Source of the DNA: Tetracentron sinense
Taxonomy: Eukaryota > Streptophyta > Magnoliopsida > Trochodendrales > Trochodendraceae
Length of the DNA stretch: 64,000 nucleotides
Direction: 5' to 3'
Assembly (NCBI GenBank): GCA_015143295.1
Contig: CM026560.1
Location: 1,738,501-1,802,500, forward strand
Made by a program: the position numbers and the translations under genes. Shown here one piece after another: positions 13,117 through 23,973 of the stretch. The notes under the pieces were generated by a model that ran no database searches, was not told where the DNA came from, and saw only the letters and a program-made list of their open reading frames with translations. Each line of letters opens with the position of its first letter. Position 1 is the stretch's first letter.

Positions 13117-14460
13117 TGTGCGATAGCCGGCCCGGGTCGATCCCCTCCCCACATCCGCGTCTTTCAACCGATGTGAAGCCGAGATCTATTAGAGTCGCCA
13201 CCAATCAAGATTCCGGGTGTGATTGGTCACCCACAATTAAGAACCCTCGATTAAATAAAAACCGAGAACGGGTCCGGGGATTCTTTTATGAGTTGGGGAA
13301 GGTATTAGGCACCCCACCTCATCCGTCGAGCGACGGTTACCTCTTAACTTTCTCCATTAAATTAATTTAAAATTATTTTCTTTTTTTTTATTATTTCGAG
13401 AAAAACCACCTCTCCTCGACTGAGTTAAGGCGATTTCATCTCTACTTGTTTTCTTTTATTTCGAGATTGGAAAGCCACCCCTCCTCGACCGAGTTAGGGT
13501 GAGTTTCTCTCTACTTGCGCGGCAAAATCCCTTTTCCCTAAATCGGCGAACGGCCACACATCCCTCCTCAACCGAGTTAAGAGGGGCCCCGCCTACCTTT
13601 GGGTGGAAAAGGGACGAAACTACTAACAATAATAAAGAAAAGCTTAAAAAGAAATCGAAGATCTGGTCTTCCGGCCCTTTCCTTCACCCAGATTTCCTCG
13701 TCCGCACAACCGTGAAGAGGGATATCTCCGAGCTACTCAGAGAAAGTGAGGGAAGAAGAGACTTGGACGGGTAGAAACAGAGGATGAGGATGTGGCATAC
13801 CTTTTCCCTTTATAGATGCTCCAAGTGGTTGAAGAGAAGAGAATGCTTTGACGAGATCCGAACTCCCAAGATTTCCTCCCAAAGTTGGTGAAGATCCCTC
13901 CTAGGTTGATGGCTGGAATTTCTGGGATTCGAGGGCTAAGCTAGGCTTTTTCAGAGTTCTCCTAGGTTTCAAGTCGAAAGCCTAAAGGATTCTCCTCCGA
14001 TTCTCAAGAGTTTTCACCCTTTTTTTCAAGTCTTCAAGACTTTCCAGATTTTCCAAGATGAGTTATGGGTTTGGGGTGAGGCTCCTTTTATAGGATGAAA
14101 AAGAAGAATTTTCACGTTTTTTTCCGATGTGGGACTAAAAAAATAACCCAAAACACGAAAACGAAGTAGCACGGAAACCGAAGACCGATTTAGGGTTTCC
14201 GTACCGCGCCTTTTAAAAGGCCGCGGAGAGGATTATTAGGCAGAAATAGTGGCGCGCCCTTTGAAAGGGCGCGGGTCCACTTCTAGGCTTAACGGGCCTT
14301 GCCCCCTTGGGTCTTGGTTGATTTACGCCCGGGCTTGGGTCGGGCTTTGACTTTTACCTTGGATCTTCGGGTTATCTGGAGTCCGGATCTCGTTATTTGA
14401 AGCTCGCCTTTTGACACTTGGAGTTAAATCATCGGGACGTGCAAAAATGGGGTGTCTACA
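13117..14460 (-). repeat. 3' LTR of the gag-only element
   Basis: Starts TGTGCGATAG and ends GTGTCTACA in window orientation. It differs from the partner LTR by about 22 substitutions and no indels in a by-eye alignment. The ORF at 13499-13774 is duplicated in the other LTR (21859-22134) only because the LTR is duplicated. Confidence 0.95.
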
Positions 14461-14476
14461 GCTGCCCCTCTTTGTC
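14461..14476 (-). other. Polypurine tract next to the 3' LTR
   Basis: The minus strand reads ACAAAGAGGGGCAGC directly before the LTR start TGTAGACACC. Position and composition fit the plus-strand primer of Gypsy elements. Confidence 0.8.
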
Positions 14477-14620
14477 GGATTTGCTTGCAAAGAACGACAA
14501 AGAAGAATAGACATAGGCCCATTTTTGCACTTGAAAACTAATGTCTGCATCCTTGATTGAGTCAAACATTTTCACAAATCAATTTTAAAATAATTTAAAA
14601 GCTCGGTAAGAAAAGGTTAA

Positions 14621-14810
14621 GGAAAACGGAGACGGATCCGGCACGTGGGCACTATCATGGACCTCAATCTCCCTCACAAGTTCGATCCGAACCTGCGCAA
14701 AAGGGGTAGTTTAAAAGGAAAATGGAGATGGATCCGGCACGTGGGCACTATCATGGACCTCAATCTCCCTCACAGGTTCGATCCGAACCTGCGCAAAGGG
14801 GGTGGTAAAT
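14621..14810. repeat. Two-copy direct repeat, unit about 97 bp
   Basis: Two units each contain 'ggatccggcacgtgggcact', 'tcatggacctcaatctccct' and 'cgatccgaacctgcgcaaa'. They lie in the untranslated tail of the gag-only element, close to its polypurine tract. Confidence 0.85.
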
Positions 14811-17741
14811 AAGGTAGATTTGAAAGCTTTTAAACAATTTTTCAAAAATATATATATATATATATATTTTTTTCCAAATTTGTAACTCAGTTCGAGGAAG
14901 CTCACATCATTTTCATAGTAGCAATAGTCAAACAATCATGATATTGGCATGAATCAGACTGTCGATTGGTATGCATATTAAGTTCGAAAAACAAACCCAA
15001 AGTTTAATGTAGCACGGTTTCCAACCATACAACCATTGATTGATTGCAGGTAAGCGAGGTAAGCATGCTTAAAAATCTTTTTTTTTTTTTTTTTTTTGTG
15101 ATCCATTGTTGATTCTCTTCTTGCTTTGCTGCATAGAGCTCCAGCTGAAAGTACTTTTTTGACTCGGATATGAACTTTGATATTGCCCCTGGTCCTGCAC
15201 AGGTAAGTACTGGTTAGTTGATATTTCTTTCAAAACATGCATGTTTATACCTTGACATTTACCATTTGATTCTTCGAAAGTTGTCAGTTTATGCAGTATT
15301 ATCATGTCAAAAAGAAACAATGCACTTTACTCCTTGTATTTGTGCCTTTGTAGGTAGGCGGAGCAGAAGAGAGCCGGAGGCTGATGATGGGCATGGTGTC
15401 GCTGAAGTCAACTGAGCCGAGAACCATTGGAAAAGATTTAGAGATTTCACTTTCTGCATTTATGATTTTGTATGTAATTTGTAATAAAACAAATGAAGAA
15501 TATTATTGGAAATCATTGCAGAGTCCAATGGAATGGGGATCACAAACCTTTTTTTTTTTTTTTTTAAGAAAGAAAAAGAAACAAACAAAAACAAAACAAA
15601 CAAAAAAACTTTCCACCAGTGGGGTCGCACCTATGACGGTTGCCTACGTATCCTTTGACAAGAGAATCATACCAGCGTAGTTCAAAAACATCCAAGCAAG
15701 CACACACACTTTTTTTTCCTTTGAAAAATATGATGATAAGAATTATGATAAGATTAAATTGATGGGCATGATTTAGACCACTTTCAGAATGTTTAGACCA
15801 ACATAGTATCCACCTTATCGCATTTGCCTATGTCATTTGGATTAACCCTCAATGGTGTAACAACTATATGGTATTGTCCAACTTGTAACTACTTCTGTTC
15901 TCATCCTGAGCATTGAGACCTGGTGAAAAATTGACTGTTGCAGTTGATTTTTTTTTTTTACCCTTTTTGCCCCTGATGCCAGTTATGGTTTTCGACAGGT
16001 CTGGCCTGCGTAATTTTTGTGCATTGACGCCCCAAAGGGGTTTTCATCATGCCCGCAGTAATTTGATATTGCCATGACTTGATGTTTTTATTTGCAACGC
16101 CCTTTCGGGTTTTCATTGTGCCCTTTCAAGTCATGCTTTTCTTATGATTTTCTCTCAGTCACTCTAATCCGTCATCGCCTGAACTCATGCATGCATATGC
16201 GTAATCCAATCTTAAGCTTTTGTGATTATCATTGATCCGAGAGGACTTTAATGGTAGGACGAAACGTGGGTTAGAGTTTTTGAAAGAAATGATGAAGGCT
16301 CAAAGGTTGTGATAATTGGGAAGAATTGAGACATTTGCTTGCTTTTGGGTTTTGTTCCTTTTCTCCTTGGGCGATTTTCCCGCTCGTCTTGCTTTTCCCT
16401 TCCCAACTTCTTCATTGGGCATTTTTTTAAAAACTGCCCCAGTGTATGGACACTGGGGTTACTCTAACTTTTTGCTTTGGCCCACTTGTACTGCTTGATT
16501 TTCTCATTTTTGTCCCCCTTTTTTTTTTTTTTTTTTATGGGGGACAAAAAAACTGCCCCAGTGTGCGGACACTGGAGTACCTTGAATTCTGGCGGAAGCA
16601 ATTGACCTCTTTTTTTTCTTTCATAATTGATCACAAAAATTGCCCCAGTTTATGAACACTGGGGTACCTTGAACTTTCGGCTTTACTCGATTGTACCCAA
16701 AATGCCCCAGTGTGGGTGCAAAATGTCTCAGTTTGGTTGTGAAACGAATGCTAAGGCTCAAAGGGGCTGACTAGATTACATATAATGTTGATGGGAGAAA
16801 TGCAAGGATGGCCTCTCTTCCTTTCAATTTTAACCATATAACTCAAGATTGAACTATGCATAATACCTTCTGAATTTTTGATAGAGTCCGAATTAATTGG
16901 CTCAGGAAGATCTTCTTCGTCTATCATGATGAGAACTCCCCCAGAAAACACCATTCTGATTATGTTGAGATGATTTGACATGGATTCTTGAAGTGAGTCA
17001 TTTGTGTGGAAGCACCATCGTCTTTGAGGTAAACTCGTGTCATCATGTTTTGGCTTTCATCATAGAATGAACATCCTTCAATTATCCGTTTCAGGTCTCT
17101 TATTTGCTGCTTCTATGACTTCATTCATCCATGGTCCATATCAGGAGGAATTGTGGTGGGTGATCTTGAACTGCTCGCATAGTACTTTCATCTGCTTGTT
17201 CTTGAAGTTCTCATTCAGGATCTCATATCTGCATGTCAATCACATTAGCTTGCTGTCTAGAAGTGAGCTGGACTTTGATGGTCACCATCTTGAGTCTCTC
17301 CTTTGAACTTAGCATTTTGGATTTAGATTCTCCTACATTGGTCTTAACTCTTAATGCCTTTCTTATGATGATCCAGAAAAATCTAAAATTTCTTTTAGAG
17401 GATCCATTTTAGCCATTTTCATTTATTTCAGTCGAATTCTTTTCATCATACTCTCCAAAGTTTTTTTTTTTTTTTTTTCTCTTTGAAAACAAAAACAAAA
17501 TACTAGTAAATAAAAACTCTTTTTTTTTTCTTTGAAAACAAAATACTAGTAAATAAAAACTCTTCTTTTTTTCTTTTTTTTCTTTTTTTCTTTTTTTCTT
17601 TTTTTTGAAATAGCTTAATAAAAACTCAACAATTTTTTTCATTTTTAATTTTCCATTTTTTTTTGTTTTTTTTGTTTTTTTTTTTTTTGCTTTTTACAAA
17701 AAGAGTTGCCTTCTAAATTAATACCACCTAAGGCCGAAGGC
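14811..17741 (-). other. Long untranslated 3' region of the gag-only element
   Basis: An autonomous element would have pol here, but no frame longer than about 100 codons exists and no catalytic motif (for example YxDD or an integrase DDE) is visible. The region holds several poly-T tracts (minus-strand poly-A), a T-rich low-complexity block at about 17461-17690, and the hairpin repeats at 16430-16720. Confidence 0.7.
16430..16720. repeat. Repeated short stem-loops (CCCCAGTGT / ACACTGGGG)
   Basis: Three units each form a hairpin with arms 'gccccagt' and 'actgggg' around a four- to six-base loop, at about 16436, 16555 and 16641. A fourth unit near 16702 keeps one arm. They are spaced about 85-120 bp apart, with related flanking sequence ending 'ggtaccttgaa'. 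Confidence 0.75.
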
Positions 17742-19994
17742 CTATCCTCGGGTGGTAACCAAGCAACTAATGAAACCTTGCTTTCCGGAGACCATTGAGG
17801 TATGGTCGAGTTTGCGCCACCAGATGGGAGCTACCTCCCAATTCATCATCTTTCCATTTGCCCTCAAAGGGTAGATTGAATTTTCCTTACCTGCACAAGA
17901 GAAAATACCTGATTGGTTTGAACCTTCTTTCTGACATTTCTGACCTTTATCCCAATCTTCCTCGGATGCTTTTTCTTGTGGACTCATTTGTTCAAAGACG
18001 GAATGCTCTGTTTTCTCAACCTGCACAGAACCATTGAAGATTTTGTACCATTTTGCTTTTTCAGATTTTGTTCTTTCATCATCTCTTTCTTCTTCTTCCT
18101 CTTTTTCTTCTTCTTCTCTTTCAGTTTCTATTTCTTTATTTTCTCCTTCAGCCTCTTTTCCTTTCTCACCTTCTTCTCTTTCTTCCTCTTTTTCTTTTTC
18201 TTCTCTTTCAGTCTCTATTTCTTTCTTTTCTCCTTCAGCCTCTTTTTCTTTCTTTTCTCCCTCAGTCTCTTTTCCTTTCTCACCTTCTTCTCTTTCTTCC
18301 TCATCTTCTCTGATTTTCTCATTCTCTTTTGCCAAGTCTGATTTACGAGTCTGTCTGCGCTTACTGAAATCTTTGACCTCGACAACTACCTCTCCTAGGA
18401 CTTCATTCCTTATTGGTTGGATATTGTTGCAATCGAATGGAGCCTTTTTCAAGTCTGTTGGGGTGGGAGTTTGGTTGGATGGAGGGGTAGGCCAATTAAA
18501 TACGATTGGTCGTGGCATAGGAGTAGGTGGTGGAGGGGTAGGCCAATCAAACACAATTGGTCGTGGCATGGGTTTAGGTGGTGGAGGGGTAGGCCAATCA
18601 AATACAACAGGTTGTGGCATGGGTTTAGGTGGTGGAGGAGTAGGCCTATGAAGCACTACTTGTGGTGGTGTGGGATTGGATGAGATAACGATGGGAGAGG
18701 GCCGGCTAAAGACGATAGACTGTTGTTGAACTGATGGTCGCTGTTTGGATATGGTGCTGGAGATAGGGGAGACTTGACTCTTGTTCAAATGAGCTTGAAA
18801 TTGGGCTTGAAATGGAGATGGATCAACATCGCATCCTTCCATGTTTATGACATTGATTGCCCGAGAGGTAGTTGTGATGTCCTCATCACCATACATCGAC
18901 AGCGAATTTTGACTCCGATTTATGCATTGTTGCTCTTGTTGAGGCATTTCCACTTGAGTGGGTTGCATATATCCTTCTGATGGTTGAGGCTGAGAGTGCA
19001 CCTGAAACGGTTGAGAGTTCCCCTCATATGCTTTTGTTGGGGCAGGATTCTCACTACCATGATAGTACATTACCTTCTGAAAAGTGGTATAATCCATGAT
19101 TCTCCCAGTCCTGACCCCTTCATCAATGTCATCCCCATACCGGACAATAGTTGCGAAGCTTGACTTTGTTTGTGTCACTAGGCGCTCGTAATACGGGGCC
19201 TTCAATGTTGAAATGAAAGTACTGACCATCTCCTCTTCCATCATGAGAGGCCTAACCTTGGCGGCTGTATCGCGCCACCGGTATGCATGTTCCCTGAATG
19301 ATTCTGATGCCTTCCTCTCCATTTTGAGGAGATCTAACCGGGTGGGAGTTACCTCCATATTGTACCGATATCGAGCCACAAACATTTCTGCTAGGTCCAT
19401 CCAGCACTTGATTCTGGAGTGATCAAGTTCTGCAAACCATTGAAGAGCTCCTCCTGACAGACTCATTTGAAAAAGCTGCAACATCAGCTGCTCATTCTTC
19501 CCGTATATCCCTAGAGTACCTCCATAGAGTTTTAAATGCGCCACAGGACAACTTTGGCCACTATACTTGTTGAACTTGGGAATCTCAAAATTTGGCGGGA
19601 GGCTTGATACGGAATAAGGGCAGAGATCGTCAATGCCAATCTTGGAAAAGGGGTCGGAGCCTTTGACTGATCTCAGATCTTTTTCAAGCTTTTCTATTTG
19701 TGTGGCTAGCGCACTCTTGGGTCTCTCATGACACCATTCTTCTTTTCTTTGAAGGTAGACTGGATTTTTTTGATCCCCATGTGGTGGCGGAGTATCTGTC
19801 CACGTTTGCTTTGGAGAATTTGGGGGATGTACATCAGATGTTCCAGGGATCTTTGGTCCTTTGTTCCGGTCATATCGAGCCAAGATCCGTTCCATCATTA
19901 GTGTCATGTTCTGAAGGTTGCCTTTTAACTCGGCCAAACCAGCTTCGGTTTCTTGCCTAAATTTTGCTCGGGCGGGGCCATTGCCTTCTTCCAT
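17742..19994 (-). CDS. Gag polyprotein of the gag-only LTR element (750 aa)
   Basis: The frame is open from 20141 to 17742. I choose the ATG at 19992-19994 because it begins MEEGNGPARAKFRQETEAG, a coiled-coil-like start usual for plant Gypsy Gag; the in-frame upstream part looks like leader. The retrotransposon gag domain follows. It includes 'GALQWFAELD' and a W..L...F..RY block, then a 'LLKMERKASESFREHAYRW' segment, roughly residues 140-300. After it come a Q/P-rich linker, four repeats of a VFDWPTPPPPKPMP-like motif, and a very acidic Glu/Lys-repeat tract. No CCHC zinc knuckle or protease motif is seen. A full-length frame with about 1.6% LTR divergence suggests recent activity in trans. 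Domain positions are estimates. Confidence 0.88.
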   Translation of the reverse strand: MEEGNGPARAKFRQETEAGLAELKGNLQNMTLMMERILARYDRNKGPKIPGTSDVHPPNSPKQTWTDTPPPHGDQKNPVYLQRKEEWCHERPKSALATQIEKLEKDLRSVKGSDPFSKIGIDDLCPYSVSSLPPNFEIPKFNKYSGQSCPVAHLKLYGGTLGIYGKNEQLMLQLFQMSLSGGALQWFAELDHSRIKCWMDLAEMFVARYRYNMEVTPTRLDLLKMERKASESFREHAYRWRDTAAKVRPLMMEEEMVSTFISTLKAPYYERLVTQTKSSFATIVRYGDDIDEGVRTGRIMDYTTFQKVMYYHGSENPAPTKAYEGNSQPFQVHSQPQPSEGYMQPTQVEMPQQEQQCINRSQNSLSMYGDEDITTTSRAINVINMEGCDVDPSPFQAQFQAHLNKSQVSPISSTISKQRPSVQQQSIVFSRPSPIVISSNPTPPQVVLHRPTPPPPKPMPQPVVFDWPTPPPPKPMPRPIVFDWPTPPPPTPMPRPIVFNWPTPPSNQTPTPTDLKKAPFDCNNIQPIRNEVLGEVVVEVKDFSKRRQTRKSDLAKENEKIREDEEEREEGEKGKETEGEKKEKEAEGEKKEIETEREEKEKEEEREEGEKGKEAEGENKEIETEREEEEKEEEEERDDERTKSEKAKWYKIFNGSVQVEKTEHSVFEQMSPQEKASEEDWDKGQKCQKEGSNQSGIFSCAGKENSIYPLRANGKMMNWEVAPIWWRKLDHTSMVSGKQGFISCLVTTRG

Positions 19995-20221
19995 CCCGAG
20001 TATGCTTTGTCTAGACCTCAGTAAATAGGGAGGCTCCTGATAAGCTGAGTGAATGCAGACGATACTTCCTTCCCTGGAGCTGTTAAGAATAACTTGAAAT
20101 CCAAAAAGATCAAATATAAAAAAATCCCTGACGATGCACACTTTTGTTGGTGAGAAACTTTCCTCTAGCTAAAATTTTGATTCGATTTGAAATTTTTTTT
20201 TTCAAAACAAATGAGTCAAGG

Positions 20222-20806
20222 TTGCAAAGGCGGGATAGAGGTATAACCTCTAACAAGGTTGCCCGTAGGACTTAGGGAATTTTAACACAAAGGCGGGATA
20301 GAGGTTTTTAGCCTCTAACAAGGTTGCCCGTAGGACTTGGGGGAAAAACACAAAGGCGGGATAGAGGTTTTAACCTCTAACAAGGTTGCCCGTAAGACTT
20401 AGGGGAAAAACGCAAAGGCGGGATAGAGGTGAGACCTCTAACAAGGTTGCCCGTAGGACTTAGGGAAAAAAAACGCAAAGGCGGGATAGAGGTGAGACCT
20501 CTAACAAGGTTGCCCGTAGGACTCAGGGGAAAAACGCAAAGGCGGGATAGAGGTTTTAACCTCTAACAAGGTTGCCCGTAGGACTTAGGGGAATTTTAAA
20601 ACAAAGGCGGGATAGAGGTTTTTAGCCTCTAACAAGGTTGCTCGTAGGACTTAGGAGATTTTTTTTTTTTTTAAAACAAAGGCGGGATAGAAGTTTTTAG
20701 CCTCTAACAAGGTTGCCCATGGGACTTAGGGGATTTTTTTTTTAAAAACAAAGGCGGGATAGAGGTTTTTAGCCTCTAACAAGGTTGCCCATAGGACTTA
20801 GGGGAT
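20222..20806. repeat. Nine-unit tandem array in the element leader, unit about 62 bp
   Basis: Each unit reads 'aaggcgggatagaggt', then a short loop, then 'acctctaacaaggttgcccg' and 'taggacttaggg'. The TAGAGG and CCTCTA arms form a stem that is kept in eight of nine units while the loop varies. The array sits between the primer site and gag. Confidence 0.95.
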
Positions 20807-21454
20807 TTTAAAAAACAATTACTCATTCTCCTTTTTTTTTCCTTTTTTTTTTTTTTTTTTTTTTGAAGTTCGAAGGTTTAACTAAGGAAAAGTTCCTCAC
20901 AACTAAGTGTCCATCAACAGAGACTTAAAAATCTCGAATCATCAATATGTAATAAAGCATGGAGATAACCAATATAGTGAACAGGGAATGTTCTAATGCC
21001 TGAGCTTTTTGGGTAGTTGCTCTGTAATATCCAGTGCGGATACCAAAGACTTACGGCACCACTCAGTTGAACATTATGCAGATGACTATTCTAAACATGC
21101 AAGTTAACGTGTCCTCAACAAATATTTCTATATGAGGTTTACAGAGTTCTAATATCTATCTAAAAAGGGTCCCACAATCATAGAATATCCGTGCATGACC
21201 CGTGCACTTCCTTTATTCAAAACGATTGGGGTTGGAATGTTTCGTCGCAGTTTCCGGGATGCTATCCACGGTCGTTCAACTACTTAGTTCCAAATATGGA
21301 GGTAAGCCCGGTTTCGGACAATATGAGGGGAAGTGGATGTCGTGAACAATGGTGCAAAAGATAAAGCAGAAGAAAACGACAAATAATAAATAAAATGAAA
21401 ATAACAAAAAAATTAATTTAGTGGAGAAAATTAAATTGAGGCTTGAATCCTCTA

Positions 21455-21474
21455 AGTCCCTAGCAGAGTCGGCA
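21455..21474 (-). other. Probable primer binding site of the gag-only element
   Basis: On the minus strand, just after the LTR terminus GCACA, the sequence is TGCCGACTCTGCTAGGGAC. It resembles the 'TGGCGACTC...GGGGAC' sites of Tat/Ogre elements, complementary to a tRNA 3' end, with a mismatch in the first bases. Position supports the call; the tRNA identity is not certain. Confidence 0.6.
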
Positions 21475-21476
21475 GC

Positions 21477-22820
21477 TGTGCGATAGCCGGCCCGGGTCGA
21501 TCCCCTCCCCACATCCGCGTCTTTCAACCGATGTGAAGCCGAGATCTATTAGAGTCGCCACCAATCAAGATTCCGAGTGTGATTAGTCACCCACAATTAA
21601 GAACCCTCGATTAAATAAAAACCGAGAACGGGTCCGGGGATTCTTTTATGAGTTGGGGAAGGTGTTAGGCACCCCACCTCATCCGTCGAGCGACGGTTAC
21701 CTCTTAACTTTCTCCATTAAATTAATTTAAAATTATTTTCTCTTTTTTTATTATTTCGAGAAAAACCACCTCTCCTCGACCGAGTTAAGGCGATTTCATC
21801 CCTACTTGTTTTCTTTTATTTCGAGATTGGAAAGCCACCCCTCCTCGACCGAGTTAGGGTGAGTTTCTCTCTACTTGCGCGGCAAAATCCCTTTTCCCTA
21901 AATCGGCGAACGGCCACACATCCCTCCTCAACCGAGTTAAGAGGGGCCCCGCCTACCTTTGGGTGGAAAAGGGATGAAACTACTAACAATAATAAAGAAA
22001 AGCTTAAAAAGAAGTCGAAGATCTGGTCTTCCGGCCCTTTCCTTCACCCGGATTTCCTCGTCCGCACAACCGTGAAGAGGGATATCTCCGAGCTACTTAG
22101 AGAAAGTGAGGGAAGAAAAGACTTGGATGGGTAAAAACAGAGGATGAAGATGTGGCATACCTTTTCCCTTTATAGATGCTCCAAGTGGTTGAAGAGAAGA
22201 GAATGCTTTGACGAGATCCGAACTCCCAAGATTTCCCCCCAAAGTTGGTGAAGATCCCTCCTAGGTTGATGGCTGGAATTTCTGGGATTCGAGGGCTAAG
22301 CTAGGCTTTTTCAGAGTTCTCCTAGGTTTCAAGTCGAAAGCCTAAAGGATTCTCCTCCGATTCTCAAGAGTTTTCACCCTTTTTTTCAAGTCTTCAAGAC
22401 TTTCCGGATTTTCCAAAATGAGTTATGGGTTTGGGGTGAGGCTCCTTTTATAGGATGAAAAAGAAGGATTTTCACGTTTTTTTCCGATGTGGGACTAAAA
22501 AAATAACCCAAAACACGAAAACGAAGTAGCACGGAAACCGAAGACCGATTTAGGGTTTCCGTACCGCGCCTTTTAAAAGGCCGCGGAGAGGATTATTAGG
22601 CAGAAATAGTGGCGCGCCCTTTGAAAGGGCACGGGTCCACTTCTAGGCTTAACGGGCCTTGCCCCCTTGGGTCTTGGTTGATTTACGCCCGGGCTTGGGT
22701 TGGGCTTTGACTTTTACCTTGGATCTTCGGGTTATCTGGAGTCCGGATCTTGTTATTTGAAGCTCGCCTTTCGACACTTGGAGTTAAATCATCGGGACGT
22801 GCAAAAATGGGGTGTCTACA
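21477..22820 (-). repeat. 5' LTR of the gag-only element
   Basis: Partner of 13117-14460, with identical length and TG/CA termini. It is directly followed by the second CAAAC target copy. Confidence 0.95.
22444..22453 (-). promoter_or_regulatory. TATA box candidate in the 5' LTR of the gag-only element
   Basis: The minus strand reads CTATAAAAGG, about 370 bp into the LTR from its transcription-side start. A second weaker candidate, TATAAAGGG, lies about 280 bp further downstream. Confidence 0.55.
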
Positions 22821-23169
22821 CAAACCAATAGAAGTATCTGCTTTGTCCCACTGAATGCTCTGCTTGATGTGCTATGCAGTGTACACTCTGACACATTGGG
22901 AGTTATACTGTGGCCTTCAAATCTTTTGATATATGAATCATTAGCTTAGTGTTGCATTTCATGAAATCTTTTTCGATAGATTCTTCAACCCGCATCCCAC
23001 ACATTTAAGGATGACTGTCTCTGTTGTTGGATCTGGCTTGATAACAAATTTGACACCAAGAAAATCTCTAATATGTCTGAGTGTTTCTATTGCACATGGT
23101 GAGAGCATTCCTACATGAACCTTTGAAACATCTTGCGGGCAGAGCGCACAAAGAAGGAATAACAAACCC

Positions 23170-23385
23170 TACAAATCAAACATAACATCAATCACCATGC
23201 GGAAGTATAATATTTTGAGAACTCCATGGAAAATCATTTCCACAAAAAGCATTCAAATAGAAATGGGTTTACAAACCCAACAAATCAAACATAACATCAA
23301 TCACCATGCGGAAGTATAATATTTTGAGAACTCCATGGAAAACCATTTCCACAAAAACATTCAAATAGAAATGGAAACCCATTCT
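23170..23385. repeat. Tandem repeat in the last RCL1 intron, unit about 109 bp, 2 copies
   Basis: The unit begins 'acaaatcaaacataacatca' and ends 'attcaaatagaaatgg'. Copy B has three units at about 50245-50570. Confidence 0.9.
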
Positions 23386-23822
23386 CTTTGACAACCTTTA
23401 TCACATTGGGGAGCTGGTAACGTTCACTGGACGGAACAAATTTTTTTTTTTTTATCGGCATTGTGTTGCATTTTAATAAAGGGATTTAGGCAACAGATTC
23501 TAACTTGACAATTTAGCCATTTCCCTCTTTTGATAAGTAAAAAAAAAAATAGCGGTTTTGGGTTATGTGGCAGTCCATACGTAACAGTTTCAGCAAGGTA
23601 TTTTTAAACATGGGATATATATTTTTATTTTTTTACATAACGGTCCATGGGATATATTCGCTCTTCTACTGGTTTAACAAAGACACATTTTGTGTTTTAC
23701 CTTTATTGACTACAAAAGCAACATATGATATTATAATCATGTAAAATGTAGCATTTTTGTTTTCCTGACGTCTTAACCCTGGAATTGCTCTACAAAGGAC
23801 CACTTAGTCCGAACCTTGTCTG

Positions 23823-23973
23823 TAACCAAAAAAAAATGTTTGTTAGCAAAATGACCAGTGTGACCTATGGCTGACCGTTGACATCACAGTTTGTTACCAA
23901 AAAAAAATAAAAATGTTTGTTAGCAAAATGACCAGTGTGACCTATGGCTGACCGTTGACATCACAGTTTGTTC
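23823..23973. repeat. Tandem repeat in the RCL1 intron, unit about 76 bp, 2 copies
   Basis: 'gtttgttagcaaaatgacc' through 'gacatcacagtttgtt' occurs twice here but once in copy B (about 51060-51135), so the duplication is private to copy A. Confidence 0.9.

Larger units (their letters stand above)
13117..22820 (-). mobile_element. Gag-only LTR retrotransposon (TR-GAG-like, Gypsy lineage), 9.7 kb
   Basis: Two LTRs of identical length (1344 bp) flank a 7.0 kb interior with one long ORF, a Gypsy-type gag on the minus strand. No protease, reverse transcriptase, RNase H or integrase was found on either strand, so the element is non-autonomous. The 5-bp target duplication is CAAAC (13112-13116 and 22821-22825). 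Paralogous copy B at 49895-49899 has a single CAAAC with no insertion, which confirms both boundaries. On the minus strand the order is 5' LTR (21477-22820), primer site, a 60-bp tandem array, gag, a long untranslated tail with hairpin repeats, polypurine tract and 3' LTR. The layout matches the plant TR-GAG group, probably mobilised by a Tat/Ogre-like partner (inference). Confidence 0.93.

Noticed and set aside
13499-13774. 91-aa ORF, repeated at 21859-22134
   Set aside because: It lies within the LTR and is repeated only because the LTR is. No domain is recognised and codon changes are not constrained.
17976-18683. Long plus-strand ORFs rich in Phe/Ser/Leu and in Gly/Arg (up to 205 aa)
   Set aside because: They are complements of the Glu/Lys-repeat and Pro-rich parts of the minus-strand Gag.
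20222-20806. Regular direct repeats resembling a CRISPR array
   Set aside because: The units are contiguous, with no unique spacers, lie inside a plant retrotransposon and show no nearby cas-like gene.
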